Origin: Aurelia coerulea
Lineage: Eukaryota; Cnidaria; Scyphozoa; Semaeostomeae; Ulmaridae
DNA: 64,000 bases
Direction of reading: 5' to 3'
Assembly: GCA_039566865.1 (NCBI GenBank)
Contig: CM076945.1
Location: forward strand, 2,361,001 to 2,425,000
In this document: piece after piece, positions 59,301 through 64,000 of the stretch
How the letters are laid out: every line of letters begins with the position of its first letter
How positions within the stretch are numbered: the first letter of the stretch is position 1
Translations under genes and position numbers: made by a program
The notes under the pieces: generated by a model
The model's input: the letters and a program-made list of their open reading frames with translations, nothing else
The model's database searches: none
Told to the model about the DNA's origin: nothing

Positions 59301-62300
59301 CAGGCCAGACATATTACCTCCTTCATCCTTTTCATCCTATATAACAACTAGCGACTGAAAATGAATCGCATTACAATTTTAGTTTCAAGCAGACCTCTTC
59401 TCGCAAAGCTTTTGAGCTAATTTCGAACGATTGTCACTACGGATCCATTATTTCAATCTTGCTGTGACTCATGACAAAAGTTATAAAAAACAATTTTAAA
59501 CATCTGGGAGGGACCATCATACAAGTGGATAAACAAAACTCATAATGATAAAACAGCTTGAATGAGCTCAATCCGGTTGTCAATATTTTTAATCAAACTA
59601 AATTCAGAATTTACCAGGAATGATTTCCTCTTCTTGTTTAGAAAATATAAATACAGCATATCATTGTGGGCCTATAAATCTTGATTGATTCCAAAAAGCC
59701 ACTGAGTTCAACTTTATTATGATCTTCTTACTTCGAGGTTAAATTCTAAGGTTTTAAAAACTAATGCTTAATGGCCAGACGATGATTTCATCGAGAAACA
59801 AAAGGCCAATATTTGTTTACAGATACCGTTCCGATAAATTAAAAACATGCAACGCCTTTTCGACGGTTTAATAATCGTTCAAATAAATTTGATTAAAACA
59901 TGATCAATTACATAGTAAAATTTGCCTTTTGGGAGAATAACGCCTGGTGATTTACTGTTACCAGCGTTAGCTCGAAAAATATCCGAAGATTGCGTCCATT
60001 TATGCAACATGATGTTCGAATGTCAAAAACATTTGATTTTCAATTTTCGAACTCTGCAGGCATGATTTTCAAGGTACAAGGATTTATTGCCGTTGTGTCT
60101 GGAGATATTATTTCACGTAAATTCTTCACGAATCAGACCAGATGCATTATTGAGTCGATTGATGAGCAGGGTGATCAGTAATCAAGTAATCAGGGGTGTA
60201 CATCTCACTAAGAAGAGGGACAGGGACTTTATCTATTTTTATGGGCGTTTGCCCCCTAACTCCCCAGAATCACGAAATTAAAAGTCTTTGATCAGTGATG
60301 TAATTACAGAAACGTCATCAACAGTCGCAAAGTAATAAGTCTGGCCTCGATTACATGTGAAATAGAAATTATTCACATGAGATAGGGCGACAATCAAGTG
60401 CTTTAACGACTGTGCAAAATTAATGCAAAATTTTCTCAATAAAAGCCCAAACTTACGACTCATGCCTCGGAGTTGTTGATACTTATTTCCAGGGAAATAA
60501 TATTCGAAGGAAAAAAGGTTTAAAGTCAAATGAAAAATATCTCGACAAATTGACTCCAAAATTGACTCCAAATATTACCGTACATTCTTCACGAAACAGA
60601 CGGAAATGTTGAAGCATTTTTGTAAACAGGGACTTAAATTTCACTGCTACGAAGCGCGAGCTAAATAGAGTGGCCTGTAAATTGGATATAGGAGATAAAA
60701 GCTACAGCTACGATAGCTTATTTACAAATATGTATCCCAAACCAATTTAACCATGTTTCTTTCCCTCAACGTTGCCAGCAAACAGTCTTGAAAGCCTCCA
60801 AACCTAATTGGCAGTCCGTTCTTAACGAAGAGAAGAAAATAACAGCAAAGTCGGAATAAGAAATAAGAAAGGCTTACTTGCGGTGGAACAGTTTCAAACC
60901 AAGCAGCGAGTATAAGGATATCATCAACAAAAGCAGAATCAAAACATTGGAAATCTCTGGTAATGTTCTTCTTATATTTCGTATTGCTCTTCTAATCTGT
61001 AAGAAAATTATCTTTCTTCAGAGAGGTCTATCCTCATTGATAAACAAGTAAATAAAGTAATTTTGATGCGAATTGAAATAAGCACGACGTTTCGAGCATA
61101 GCCCGTTATCAACCCAACGTTGGCTTGATAACGAACGGGCTATGCTCTAAACCTCGTGCTTCTTTCAATTCGCGTCGAAGTGCTTATATTTTACTTTATT
61201 TGCTTATTAATCATTGTACAATTGCACCACATGCAGTAAGAAGATTTTTTTGATCGTCTATCCTCATTTGCTACAGTAAGTCCCCGCATATAGAAGAAAA
61301 GATACTTGGCTAAAATAGGTTATGAAATCACAATTTTGTTCAAAATGGAGACAAAACTAACTTTTGGTTAATAATTGCTGTTATCAAACTCCCTACTTGT
61401 TTAGATTAATTCATCGAACTTTTTCATCTTCCAAATTTCGCCTCAAAGTGCTTTTGATTGTGACCTATATAACGTCATCCACGAATACTTCTGCCCAGGC
61501 CTTCCACTGAAAATGTTCGGTCTTGCACACAGAGCAAAAAGGAGGCAAAAAACGATAATTCTTATGGGGAATGAAATAATATAAAATAGGAAGAAAGACA
61601 TACCTGTCTACTCTCGCTGAAATTTATCATAAATGCAGGCCTTAGCACTCTGGACCATCTAATAGCATATTTTGAGAATCCAGTGTTCTTTAGTACAATA
61701 TAAACCACCATATCTATCAGTGTTAGCTATGGAATAAAACAACAGATTTTTCTTTATTTGCGATAAATTTTCGAAAGCATGTGCCCCCATTTGACTGGAA
61801 AAAGGAACAAAACGATAAGATATCAGGACTTTCTAAGTGCAAACTTAATCTTTTATGTTTAAAAATCGTCCACCAAAGGCGGCAAAGACCCGAGATACGA
61901 ACTTACAAAGTTGAAATTTAGAGTGCACCTGAAACCAAAGGTTCTGAAAAAGGGCCTAGCCATGCTTTGATTTCATGGGCATTTTCTAAAGAAATTTTCA
62001 ATTTTAATTATAGTTTTGAACAGAATTCTGTGTTGAGATGTATTGATTGTTTTTGAAATCTCTATCTACTTCTTCTCCTTCCCTTTTTAGCGAGGCTGTT
62101 ATAGGTGCACACTCTAAATTTTGACTTTGCAAGCTCATACGTATCTCTGTGTTTGGTGGGTGACAATTTATAAAATGCAATGTACAGTACGTGAATTTAA
62201 GTTAAAGATTAACAAATTTAGTGTTGGGAGTCCTGATATGGTATCGTTCTAGTCAAAAGGGAAGAATTTTTGAGCCACCCAAATATATTGGCTCAAAAAT

Positions 62301-63444
62301 TCGTATTCTGAAGATAAAGCGCAGTTTGATTTAGAATGTCAAAAAATACATCCAAATGGCCTAGTTTTCAATAATTTATCAAATCATAATTGTCTACTTG
62401 AAATGTTACTAATATCTATGGAATTTTTCCCAACTTGAACTTGAATTTGGCTCTATCTTAGATTTGTTCTGAACATCATTTAGAGTTGCTGAAACGTAAA
62501 ATGATCTTTTATCATTGGTGAAACAATCGTTCTATACCCAGCACTTCAATTTTAGCAATGAACAGCCCCTCAAAATTGATTGCATTTGTTTGATCTAAAC
62601 GAAACACAACAGGATTTTAACTCAAAATCTTGTACAAATCAGTCATACCAGCAAACAACCAAGGACAATGCTAACTTTCTTGTCTTTCCAATGTCTCCAT
62701 TTTGGCATGAATGCCCACGCATGAACAAGTCTACAGAAATATCCTACCAGACAAATGATCTCAATCAGCATTGTAGCCTATGAAAAAAATAAACAAAGAT
62801 CAAAGAAAACATAGTCATATTTGGGTGAAAAACATAGTCATATTTGGGTGAAAAATATGGTCATATTTGGGTGAAAAACAAGTCAAATTGGGTGTGTGAA
62901 GGTCTACTTTGTAGCAGAACAATTGAATCATAGTCTGTCTGAAATTACATGTCACTTGCAAATGCCTGTGAATAGCAACAATAGAAGTGCTTTGCAAAAA
63001 AATTTACATAATCGCAAATCTCAGGTGAAATCTAATTTGAGATGGACTTAGTTGTGGAAATTTAGTTTGTTAGAATAGGTAATTTCTTTCCATATCTATT
63101 TGCAATTTTGTGATATTGTTATTCCAGTGAAAAGTATCACTTCCTGTTTCCTAACAATCAAAATGGATGAATAGTCACTTTTGGGCACAAACAAACAACA
63201 AAAATTTTCCTTTTTGCATTCCAACAATGCATGAAAGCTTAAATTTGTTGGTAGAGAAACAGTAACAGAAACAGTAGTAACTTGGGTTTCTCAATACAAT
63301 TCAATCAATTAATTTAAACTTACCCAGTAAGGTGCTGCCAAGCCCCCAACAGCAGGCTCTTCAAATAGCACCAAACCCATGTTTGACCAAATCAGTACAA
63401 ACAAGCCAAAGCGTACCCATGAGTTGTTATACCAATAGTAGATA
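32325..63444 (-). CDS. Two-pore segment channel (TPC family, TPC1/TPC3-like), 5'-partial
   Basis: Sixteen minus-strand exons, all GT-AG and phase-compatible: 63324-63444, 62649-62777, 61604-61726, 60878-60996, 48137-48238, 46197-46323, 45361-45562, 44824-44968, 43901-44065, 42489-42553, 41257-41329, 40275-40344, 36273-36504, 35194-35275, 33407-33520 and 32325-32604, about 715 residues. TPCs are dimeric two-repeat cation channels of endolysosomes or plasma membrane. Domain I: S1 ([23 protein letters not shown]), S2, S3-S4 ([19 protein letters not shown]), S4-S5 ([15 protein letters not shown]), the pore ([12 protein letters not shown]) and S6 ([18 protein letters not shown]). The inter-domain linker ([12 protein letters not shown]) has the TPC EF-hand-like layout. 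Domain II: S1-S2 ([20 protein letters not shown]), S3, the voltage sensor S4 ([13 protein letters not shown]), S5 ([13 protein letters not shown]), the pore ([11 protein letters not shown]) and S6 ([15 protein letters not shown]). An acidic cytosolic tail ends the protein. The cytosolic N-terminus lies beyond the window. S4 and linker sequence favour TPC3, but this needs a tree. Confidence 0.93.
32630..33030. repeat. CGTGTTTACAC inverted-repeat fragments
   Basis: GACCGTGTTTACACAGTACC, AAAGTTGTTAAGGTTC and a terminal GTAAACAAAGCCTT form an inverted-repeat element at about 32630-32847. A partial copy (AACGTTTACACTGTCCCGATACAG, GTTACGAAGTTGCTACGGTTC) follows. The family recurs at 25205-25545 and 47176-47400. 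Inside the last TPC intron; non-coding. Confidence 0.55.
33670..33850. repeat. Copy of the AGCTACTCT / ACAACATTTTGCTAC family
   Basis: GAATCGAACAACATTTTGCT and TAGAATTTTTGAATGTGCACA match, in inverted orientation, sequence at 59165-59270. The right side AGAGTAGCTAAAGC matches ends near 29525 and 29695. It lies in a TPC intron and has no coding content. Confidence 0.55.
35641..35994 (-). pseudogene. tRNA-like sequence interrupted by a MITE
   Basis: Removing the element at 35674-35946 and one copy of its 9-bp target repeat leaves a contiguous 72-base minus-strand sequence. It starts GGCGGTGTGGCGATGG and ends GAGTCCCCGCC, so its ends pair (GGCGG with CCGCC). A TGGCGATGGTTCAAAGG A-box-like block and a TTTGAGTCCC B-box-like block are present, and an anticodon-loop-like CTACCAA lies midway. 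The arms are decayed, so this is a tRNA pseudogene or the head of a tRNA-derived SINE. Confidence 0.55.
35674..35946. mobile_element. MITE, TAGCCT...AGGCTA ends, 9-bp target duplication
   Basis: TAGCCTTCGCGTAGACCC at the left is inverted at the right with one mismatch, and the match extends through ATTATCCCAAAGGAGG. The direct repeat TCAGATTGG flanks it at 35665-35673 and 35947-35955. It is 273 bp with no coding capacity and sits inside a tRNA-like sequence within a TPC intron. Confidence 0.9.
35971..36124. repeat. Tandem duplication of a 77-bp unit
   Basis: Two consecutive, apparently identical 77-bp units start CCTTTGAACCATCGCCACAC and end AAAACACATCA(A). The unit includes part of the tRNA-like head described at 35641-35994. 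Identity between copies indicates a recent duplication. Confidence 0.85.
37439..37772. repeat. (CATC)n microsatellite, about 330 bp
   Basis: Almost uninterrupted CATC repeats, with a few CCCATC and TTCATC variants toward the right end. Flanking tracts are TTCATTCA- and CTTTCTTT-rich. Six-frame translation gives artefactual HPSI and DGWM poly-peptides that are not genes. It lies in the TPC intron between exons 12 and 13. Confidence 0.95.
38377..39058. mobile_element. Inverted-repeat element, CAGACTGTCTGAA family, with nested insert
   Basis: The left TCATTGTCTCCCAAGGTCCT then CAGACTGTCTGAAAATC is matched at the right by inverted CAGGTAGTCTGAAATCG and CAACCTGGGTGACAATAA. The element at 38472-38893 lies inside it. 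It is the longest copy of this family in the window. Confidence 0.75.
38472..38893. mobile_element. Nested MITE with TACACGTTTTTTC ends
   Basis: TACACGTTTTTTCTTTTATAAG at the left is matched by inverted TTTCTTATAAAAAAAAAACGTGTA at the right. The interior has repeated AGTACTA and GTTTCTTA blocks in both orientations. Partial copies lie at 47158-47510 and 58377-58500. Confidence 0.8.
39251..39900. repeat. (ATTCT)n microsatellite with AGTCT variants, about 650 bp
   Basis: A pentanucleotide TATTC array in which CTAGTCTATT variants occur at irregular multiples of five bases, plus a few CAATT variants. It is confined to a TPC intron between exons 12 and 13. No coding content. Confidence 0.95.
40393..41057. 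mobile_element. GGTGAGTCA-tipped inverted-repeat element
   Basis: GCAGGTGAGTCAAAAGACAATCCCCC at the left and GGGGGATTGGTTTTC...TGATTCACTCGG at the right are inverted. The interior shares CCTGACTGAAATTGGC with the element at 43193-43827. A fragment with the CCTGCGTGCAG tip lies at 40602. It occupies the intron between TPC exons 11 and 12. Confidence 0.7.
41851..42391. mobile_element. Mariner-like MITE, TACCGGGTGTCCC ends
   Basis: TACCGGGTGTCCCAAAAAAAGTACTCC at the left is inverted at the right (GGAGTACTTTTTTTGGGACACCCGGTA) with near-identity, followed by a shared CACCAAAAATTGATT / AATTTTGGTGATT block. The TA at each end fits a TA target. It is the fuller copy of the element at 1411-1817. No transposase ORF. 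Confidence 0.85.
43193..43827. mobile_element. MITE, TACCGGGTGAGTCA ends
   Basis: TACCGGGTGAGTCAATAAAAAG at the left is inverted at the right (TTTCTTTGACTCACCCGGTA). The interior has further inverted blocks such as CTGAAATTAAGAGAGATCTTCTC against AATCTCTTATAATTTCAG. It lies in a TPC intron beside exon 9. Non-coding. Confidence 0.8.
46352..46596 (-). other. Unassigned minus-strand ORF in TPC intron 5
   Basis: An open frame of about 80 codons precedes exon 6 on the gene strand. It reads through [18 protein letters not shown] and [18 protein letters not shown], and includes a predicted membrane segment ([15 protein letters not shown]) before a TAG at 46352. It is cut off upstream by the MITE inserted at 46597. 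It has no start codon or obvious splice sites and is not required by the TPC phase. It could be a decayed exon, a pseudogene fragment or chance. I do not recognise a family. Confidence 0.3.
46597..47148. mobile_element. MITE, TAGACTTATGACGATGAGTC ends, 9-bp target duplication
   Basis: The first 20 bases are exactly inverted at the right end, and a further TCTCTTG/CAAGGGA continues the match. The direct repeat CAGAGTATG flanks it at 46588-46596 and 47149-47157. The 552-bp element includes an inner AGGGTCAGGTTTTT / AAAACCTGACCCT inverted pair. No transposase. It lies in TPC intron 5. Confidence 0.9.
47158..47510. mobile_element. Partial CACGTATTTTTT element with a nested TTTACA element
   Basis: CACGTATTTTTTCATAAGAAACTAAGA begins a copy of the family seen at 38472 and 58377. 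The copy is interrupted at about 47176-47400 by an inverted-repeat element (CCCTGTCATGTTTACATCGTACCGGTAC...), then resumes with GAGCCAGTACTGAAAGTTTC. Comparing with 58377-58500, which lacks the insert, shows the interruption directly. Confidence 0.65.
47826..48049. mobile_element. 224-bp near-perfect hairpin element, 9-bp target duplication
   Basis: The whole element is one palindrome. TAGACTTGCCCCAAGTCTAT is mirrored at the right end, and the arms run inward through CTTCCGTCCGTCTACCGTTCCC and GGATCCACCATTTC to a GAGAGCTCGAGAGCTCTC centre. The direct repeat ATTTTGGGG flanks it at 47817-47825 and 48050-48058. It ends 87 bp from the domain I pore exon of TPC. Related TAGACTT tips lie at 56667 and 63967. 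Confidence 0.93.
48355..49413. mobile_element. Inverted-repeat element (GGGTGCGCCGGAA ends) with nested MITE
   Basis: ACAGGGTGCGCCGGAAAAAAGTTCCG at the left and CGGAACTTTTTTGTGCACCCGCTGT at the right are inverted. The MITE at 48408-48826 is nested near its left end. The interior carries no recognisable transposase. Located in the 12.6-kb TPC intron. Confidence 0.7.
48408..48826. mobile_element. MITE with TACAGTAAAAACCCGC ends, copy 2
   Basis: TACAGTAAAAACCCGCAAATAAGAACCT at the left is inverted at the right (GGTTCTTATATGCGGGTTTTTACTGTA). It is the second full copy of the element found in the last SAV intron at 3373-3781, of similar length. Confidence 0.85.
49845..50097 (+). other. Unassigned plus-strand ORF inside the large TPC intron
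   Basis: An ATG-initiated frame encodes about 84 residues ([18 protein letters not shown] ... [17 protein letters not shown]). It reaches a possible donor (CAG/GTACTA) at 50097; unspliced it continues seven codons to TAA. It is antisense to TPC. Composition looks coding-like, but no family is recognised and no partner exon was found. It may be a transposon-derived fragment. Confidence 0.25.
51340..51545. repeat. Dispersed repeat, copy 2 (inverted)
   Basis: AGCCGCTATAAATAGGCCAAAG, CCACAAACCCATCGTTTTTC and GTCAGCTTTTAACTACGTCAGTTCCCTTTAA are the reverse complement of the repeat at 25665-25850. Confidence 0.75.
51714..51805. repeat. (CGGGA)n microsatellite, about 18 units
   Basis: An uninterrupted GGGAC/CGGGA pentanucleotide array on the plus strand, strongly G-rich in AT-rich surroundings. 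The GDGTGR and PSRPV ORFs through it are artefacts. Confidence 0.95.
52189..52500. repeat. Two tandem copies of a unit of about 190 bp
   Basis: CTCCCCCGGTGCTAAAAGGTG followed by AAAGATGAT, then ATTTCGAAAGATTTAGGAGATCT, appears twice in the same orientation, offset by about 190 bp. An ORF through it on the minus strand mirrors the duplication and is not taken as a gene. Confidence 0.8.
53745..54005 (+). other. Unassigned 86-codon plus-strand ORF in the large TPC intron
   Basis: An ATG-to-TGA frame encodes [18 protein letters not shown], then a charged helix-like stretch ([21 protein letters not shown]) and [14 protein letters not shown]. It has mixed hydrophobic and charged composition and looks more gene-like than neighbouring ORFs. 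There is no recognisable domain, no clear splice partner and no polyadenylation signal nearby. It is antisense to TPC; a small nested gene or a degenerate transposon ORF are both possible. Confidence 0.3.
55405..55726. mobile_element. Palindromic fold-back element, about 320 bp
   Basis: CACTATTGTTGTGATTCTCGAACTAACCATG at the left is inverted at the right with one mismatch in the tip. The arms continue inward through AATAATGAATAAGATGATTTGC, ATTCCGCTAACGGGAGC / ATCTCGTTAACGGAAT and TTAGGCCAGGC / GCCTGGCCTAA to a short AAAACG centre. Non-coding, in the 12.6-kb TPC intron. Confidence 0.88.
56330..56475. repeat. CCTCCGCAG inverted repeat related to the 24076-24333 element
   Basis: TTTTGCGGAGGAAAACATTATTTGC and ACGGAGGAGCTAGCG are opposed by GATACCTCCTCCGCAG and TATTTCCTCCGCAG, followed by TGTGGTGTCTAACAACCCAT. 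The last part matches the CAGTGTCTAACTACCCAT end of the element at 24076-24333. Left border unclear. Confidence 0.6.
57300..57370 (-). repeat. tRNA-like SINE fragment, second copy
   Basis: Carries GGGCTCTACCTGGGATCGAA as at 18045-18072, here preceded by CCGCTCAAGTGGTA. Only the B-box half is convincing. It sits in the large TPC intron. Confidence 0.4.
58377..58500. repeat. CACGTATTTCTTTATAAGAAAC repeat copy
   Basis: ACACGTATTTCTTTATAAGAAACTAAG continues through CCAGTACTGACAGTTTCTTAA and GTACTCAGAGTTTCTTGTGAG to CATAACAATCTTCATG. The same succession occurs at 47158-47510, where it is interrupted by another element. An isolated copy of the family in the large TPC intron. Confidence 0.7.
58525..58626. 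repeat. Tandem duplication of about 50 bp
   Basis: AAATCGTAAGCCACGAAAGCTAC followed by GGAGTTTTGCTTGCTACCATCT is repeated twice in direct orientation, separated by GAGAGTTGTAGACCGTGT. Single-base differences show it is not an assembly echo of one copy. Confidence 0.85.
58885..59165 (+). pseudogene. LINE (non-LTR retrotransposon) 3' remnant
   Basis: A plus-strand frame ending at a TAA near 59055 reads [18 protein letters not shown], then [10 protein letters not shown], and ends in a Cys-rich tail (C-A-C-N-A-C). This is the same C-terminal pattern as in the remnant at 24930-25271. It is followed by an (ATT)n tract at about 59138-59164. Only the extreme 3' end is present. It lies within the 12.6-kb TPC intron. 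Confidence 0.75.
61040..61208. mobile_element. Hairpin element between TPC exons 3 and 4
   Basis: TGCGAATTGAAATAAGCACG, CGAGCATAGCCCGTTATCAACCC and AACGTTGG form an inverted match with CGTGCTTCTTTCAATTCGCG and GATAACGAACGGGCTATGCTC. The palindrome centre is at about 61118. About 44 bp from exon 4. Non-coding. Confidence 0.8.
61868..62160. mobile_element. Inverted-repeat element between TPC exons 2 and 3
   Basis: CCACCAAAGGCGGCAAAGACCCGAGATACG, then GTTGAAATTTAGAGTGCACC at the left, are matched at the right by GTGCACACTCTAAATTTTGAC, then CGTATCTCTGTGTTTGGTGGG. Unique centre. No ORF. Confidence 0.75.
62811..62890. repeat. Tandem repeat, about 23-bp unit, four copies
   Basis: Units of ATAGTCATATTTGGGTGAAAAAC repeat with small changes; the last is degenerate. 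It starts 33 bp from the acceptor of TPC exon 2, on the intron side. Confidence 0.85.
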
Positions 63445-64000
63445 CTGCAAAGGAGAGCAACAGAATTACAAAAATGATTGGCTAGCAGAAATAAAATTGA
63501 TCATAAAGTTAGTTAACGGAGATAAATAGGTAACTTGACTTGAGAGCTGCAATGCAGGTCTAAAATTAGCCTTATGCGTGCATATAGTTAGCTGACGGAA
63601 CAATAGCGTGTATTGGCGTCTCTTTGCTGTATTTATACATTACCTCTACTTGGCTTGGTCCGCTAACTTTAAAGGGAATTGGTATAGTTAAAAGCTGGCT
63701 CAGGCCAAGTCAAAATATAATCTATTTGACAAATTTGACATGTGCCCTTTCATTGTGTAGCTAAAGAACAATGGGTGTATACGCATTTCTGTAAGAGGCT
63801 ACCAGACATATTAAATATTCAATTGAAAAGTGAAAAATTCAAGGAAATAGAGAATTACTAATCATGGCCATTCTCAACCACAGGAACACATATTGTTGTC
63901 TAACTTTCTTGTCTGCAGTACAGGCCTTGAGTATATCAAACATTAAATAATTATCAATTGACTTCTAGACTTTTCCCAAGTCTATTTCATAAACTGAAAG
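63445..64000. other. TPC intron (upstream of the first visible exon)
   Basis: No exon for the TPC N-terminus could be found in these 556 bp. The stretch includes a third copy of the AGTTAAAAGCTGGC repeat at about 63668-63800. At the right edge a TAGACTTTTCCCAAGTCTAT tip resembles the ends of the 47826-48049 hairpin family, and the element is cut by the window. Confidence 0.6.
63668..63800. repeat. Dispersed repeat, copy 3
   Basis: TTTAAAGGGAATTGGTATAGTTAAAAGC, AAAATATAATCTATT, TTTCATTGTGTA and AACAATGGGTGT follow the same order as at 25665-25850. Confidence 0.75.

Noticed and set aside
60278..60571. 97-codon minus-strand ORF next to TPC exon 4
   Set aside because: Exon 4 joins exon 5 (48137-48238) in phase with the expected TPC sequence, so this ORF is intronic; it has no recognisable homology.

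Overview
The window is eukaryotic, animal nuclear DNA. It is AT-rich, its genes are split by GT-AG introns, microsatellites are frequent, and a large share is small inverted-repeat transposons (MITEs). Four protein-coding genes can be supported by exon-by-exon translation with matching splice phases. They are, left to right: a Salvador/SAV1 homologue of the Hippo pathway (minus strand, complete, 6 coding exons); a DPF/Requiem (BAF45-type) double-PHD-finger protein (plus strand, complete, 7 coding exons); a secreted multi-copy amidated neuropeptide precursor (plus strand, one coding exon); and a two-pore channel of the TPC family (minus strand, 16 coding exons, its N-terminus beyond the right edge). 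The organism is most likely a cnidarian or another early-branching animal. I infer this from the precursor, whose peptides end in Trp-x-x-Arg-Phe/Tyr-Gly-Arg followed by acidic residues, the layout of cnidarian RFamide precursors. No species can be named from the sequence.

Layout: 1-3134 is repeat-bearing intergenic DNA; 3135-11313 is SAV; 11314-12802 is a short divergent intergenic region; 12803-21148 is DPF; 21149-26693 is intergenic DNA with a LINE remnant and MITEs; 26694-28610 is the neuropeptide gene; 28611-32324 is intergenic DNA; 32325 to the right edge is the TPC gene, with a 12.6-kb intron (48239-60877) full of repeats and two unassigned plus-strand ORFs.

The genes do not form one pathway: SAV acts in Hippo signalling, DPF in SWI/SNF chromatin remodelling, TPC in endolysosomal or plasma-membrane cation flux, and the precursor in peptidergic signalling. 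SAV and DPF are divergently transcribed about 1.5 kb apart.

The most interesting items are: (1) the precursor, with eight Pro-x-Trp-x-x-Arg-(Phe/Tyr)-amide copies, a ninth RFamide and one decayed copy; (2) a Salvador homologue that keeps SARAH but has no recognisable WW domain and instead carries a PPPY motif; (3) several inverted-repeat element families with TAG...CTA ends, three of them with exact 9-bp target duplications, including a 224-bp near-perfect hairpin beside a channel pore exon; (4) a tRNA-like sequence split by one of these elements. No rRNA gene, intact tRNA gene, CRISPR array or complete autonomous transposon was found.
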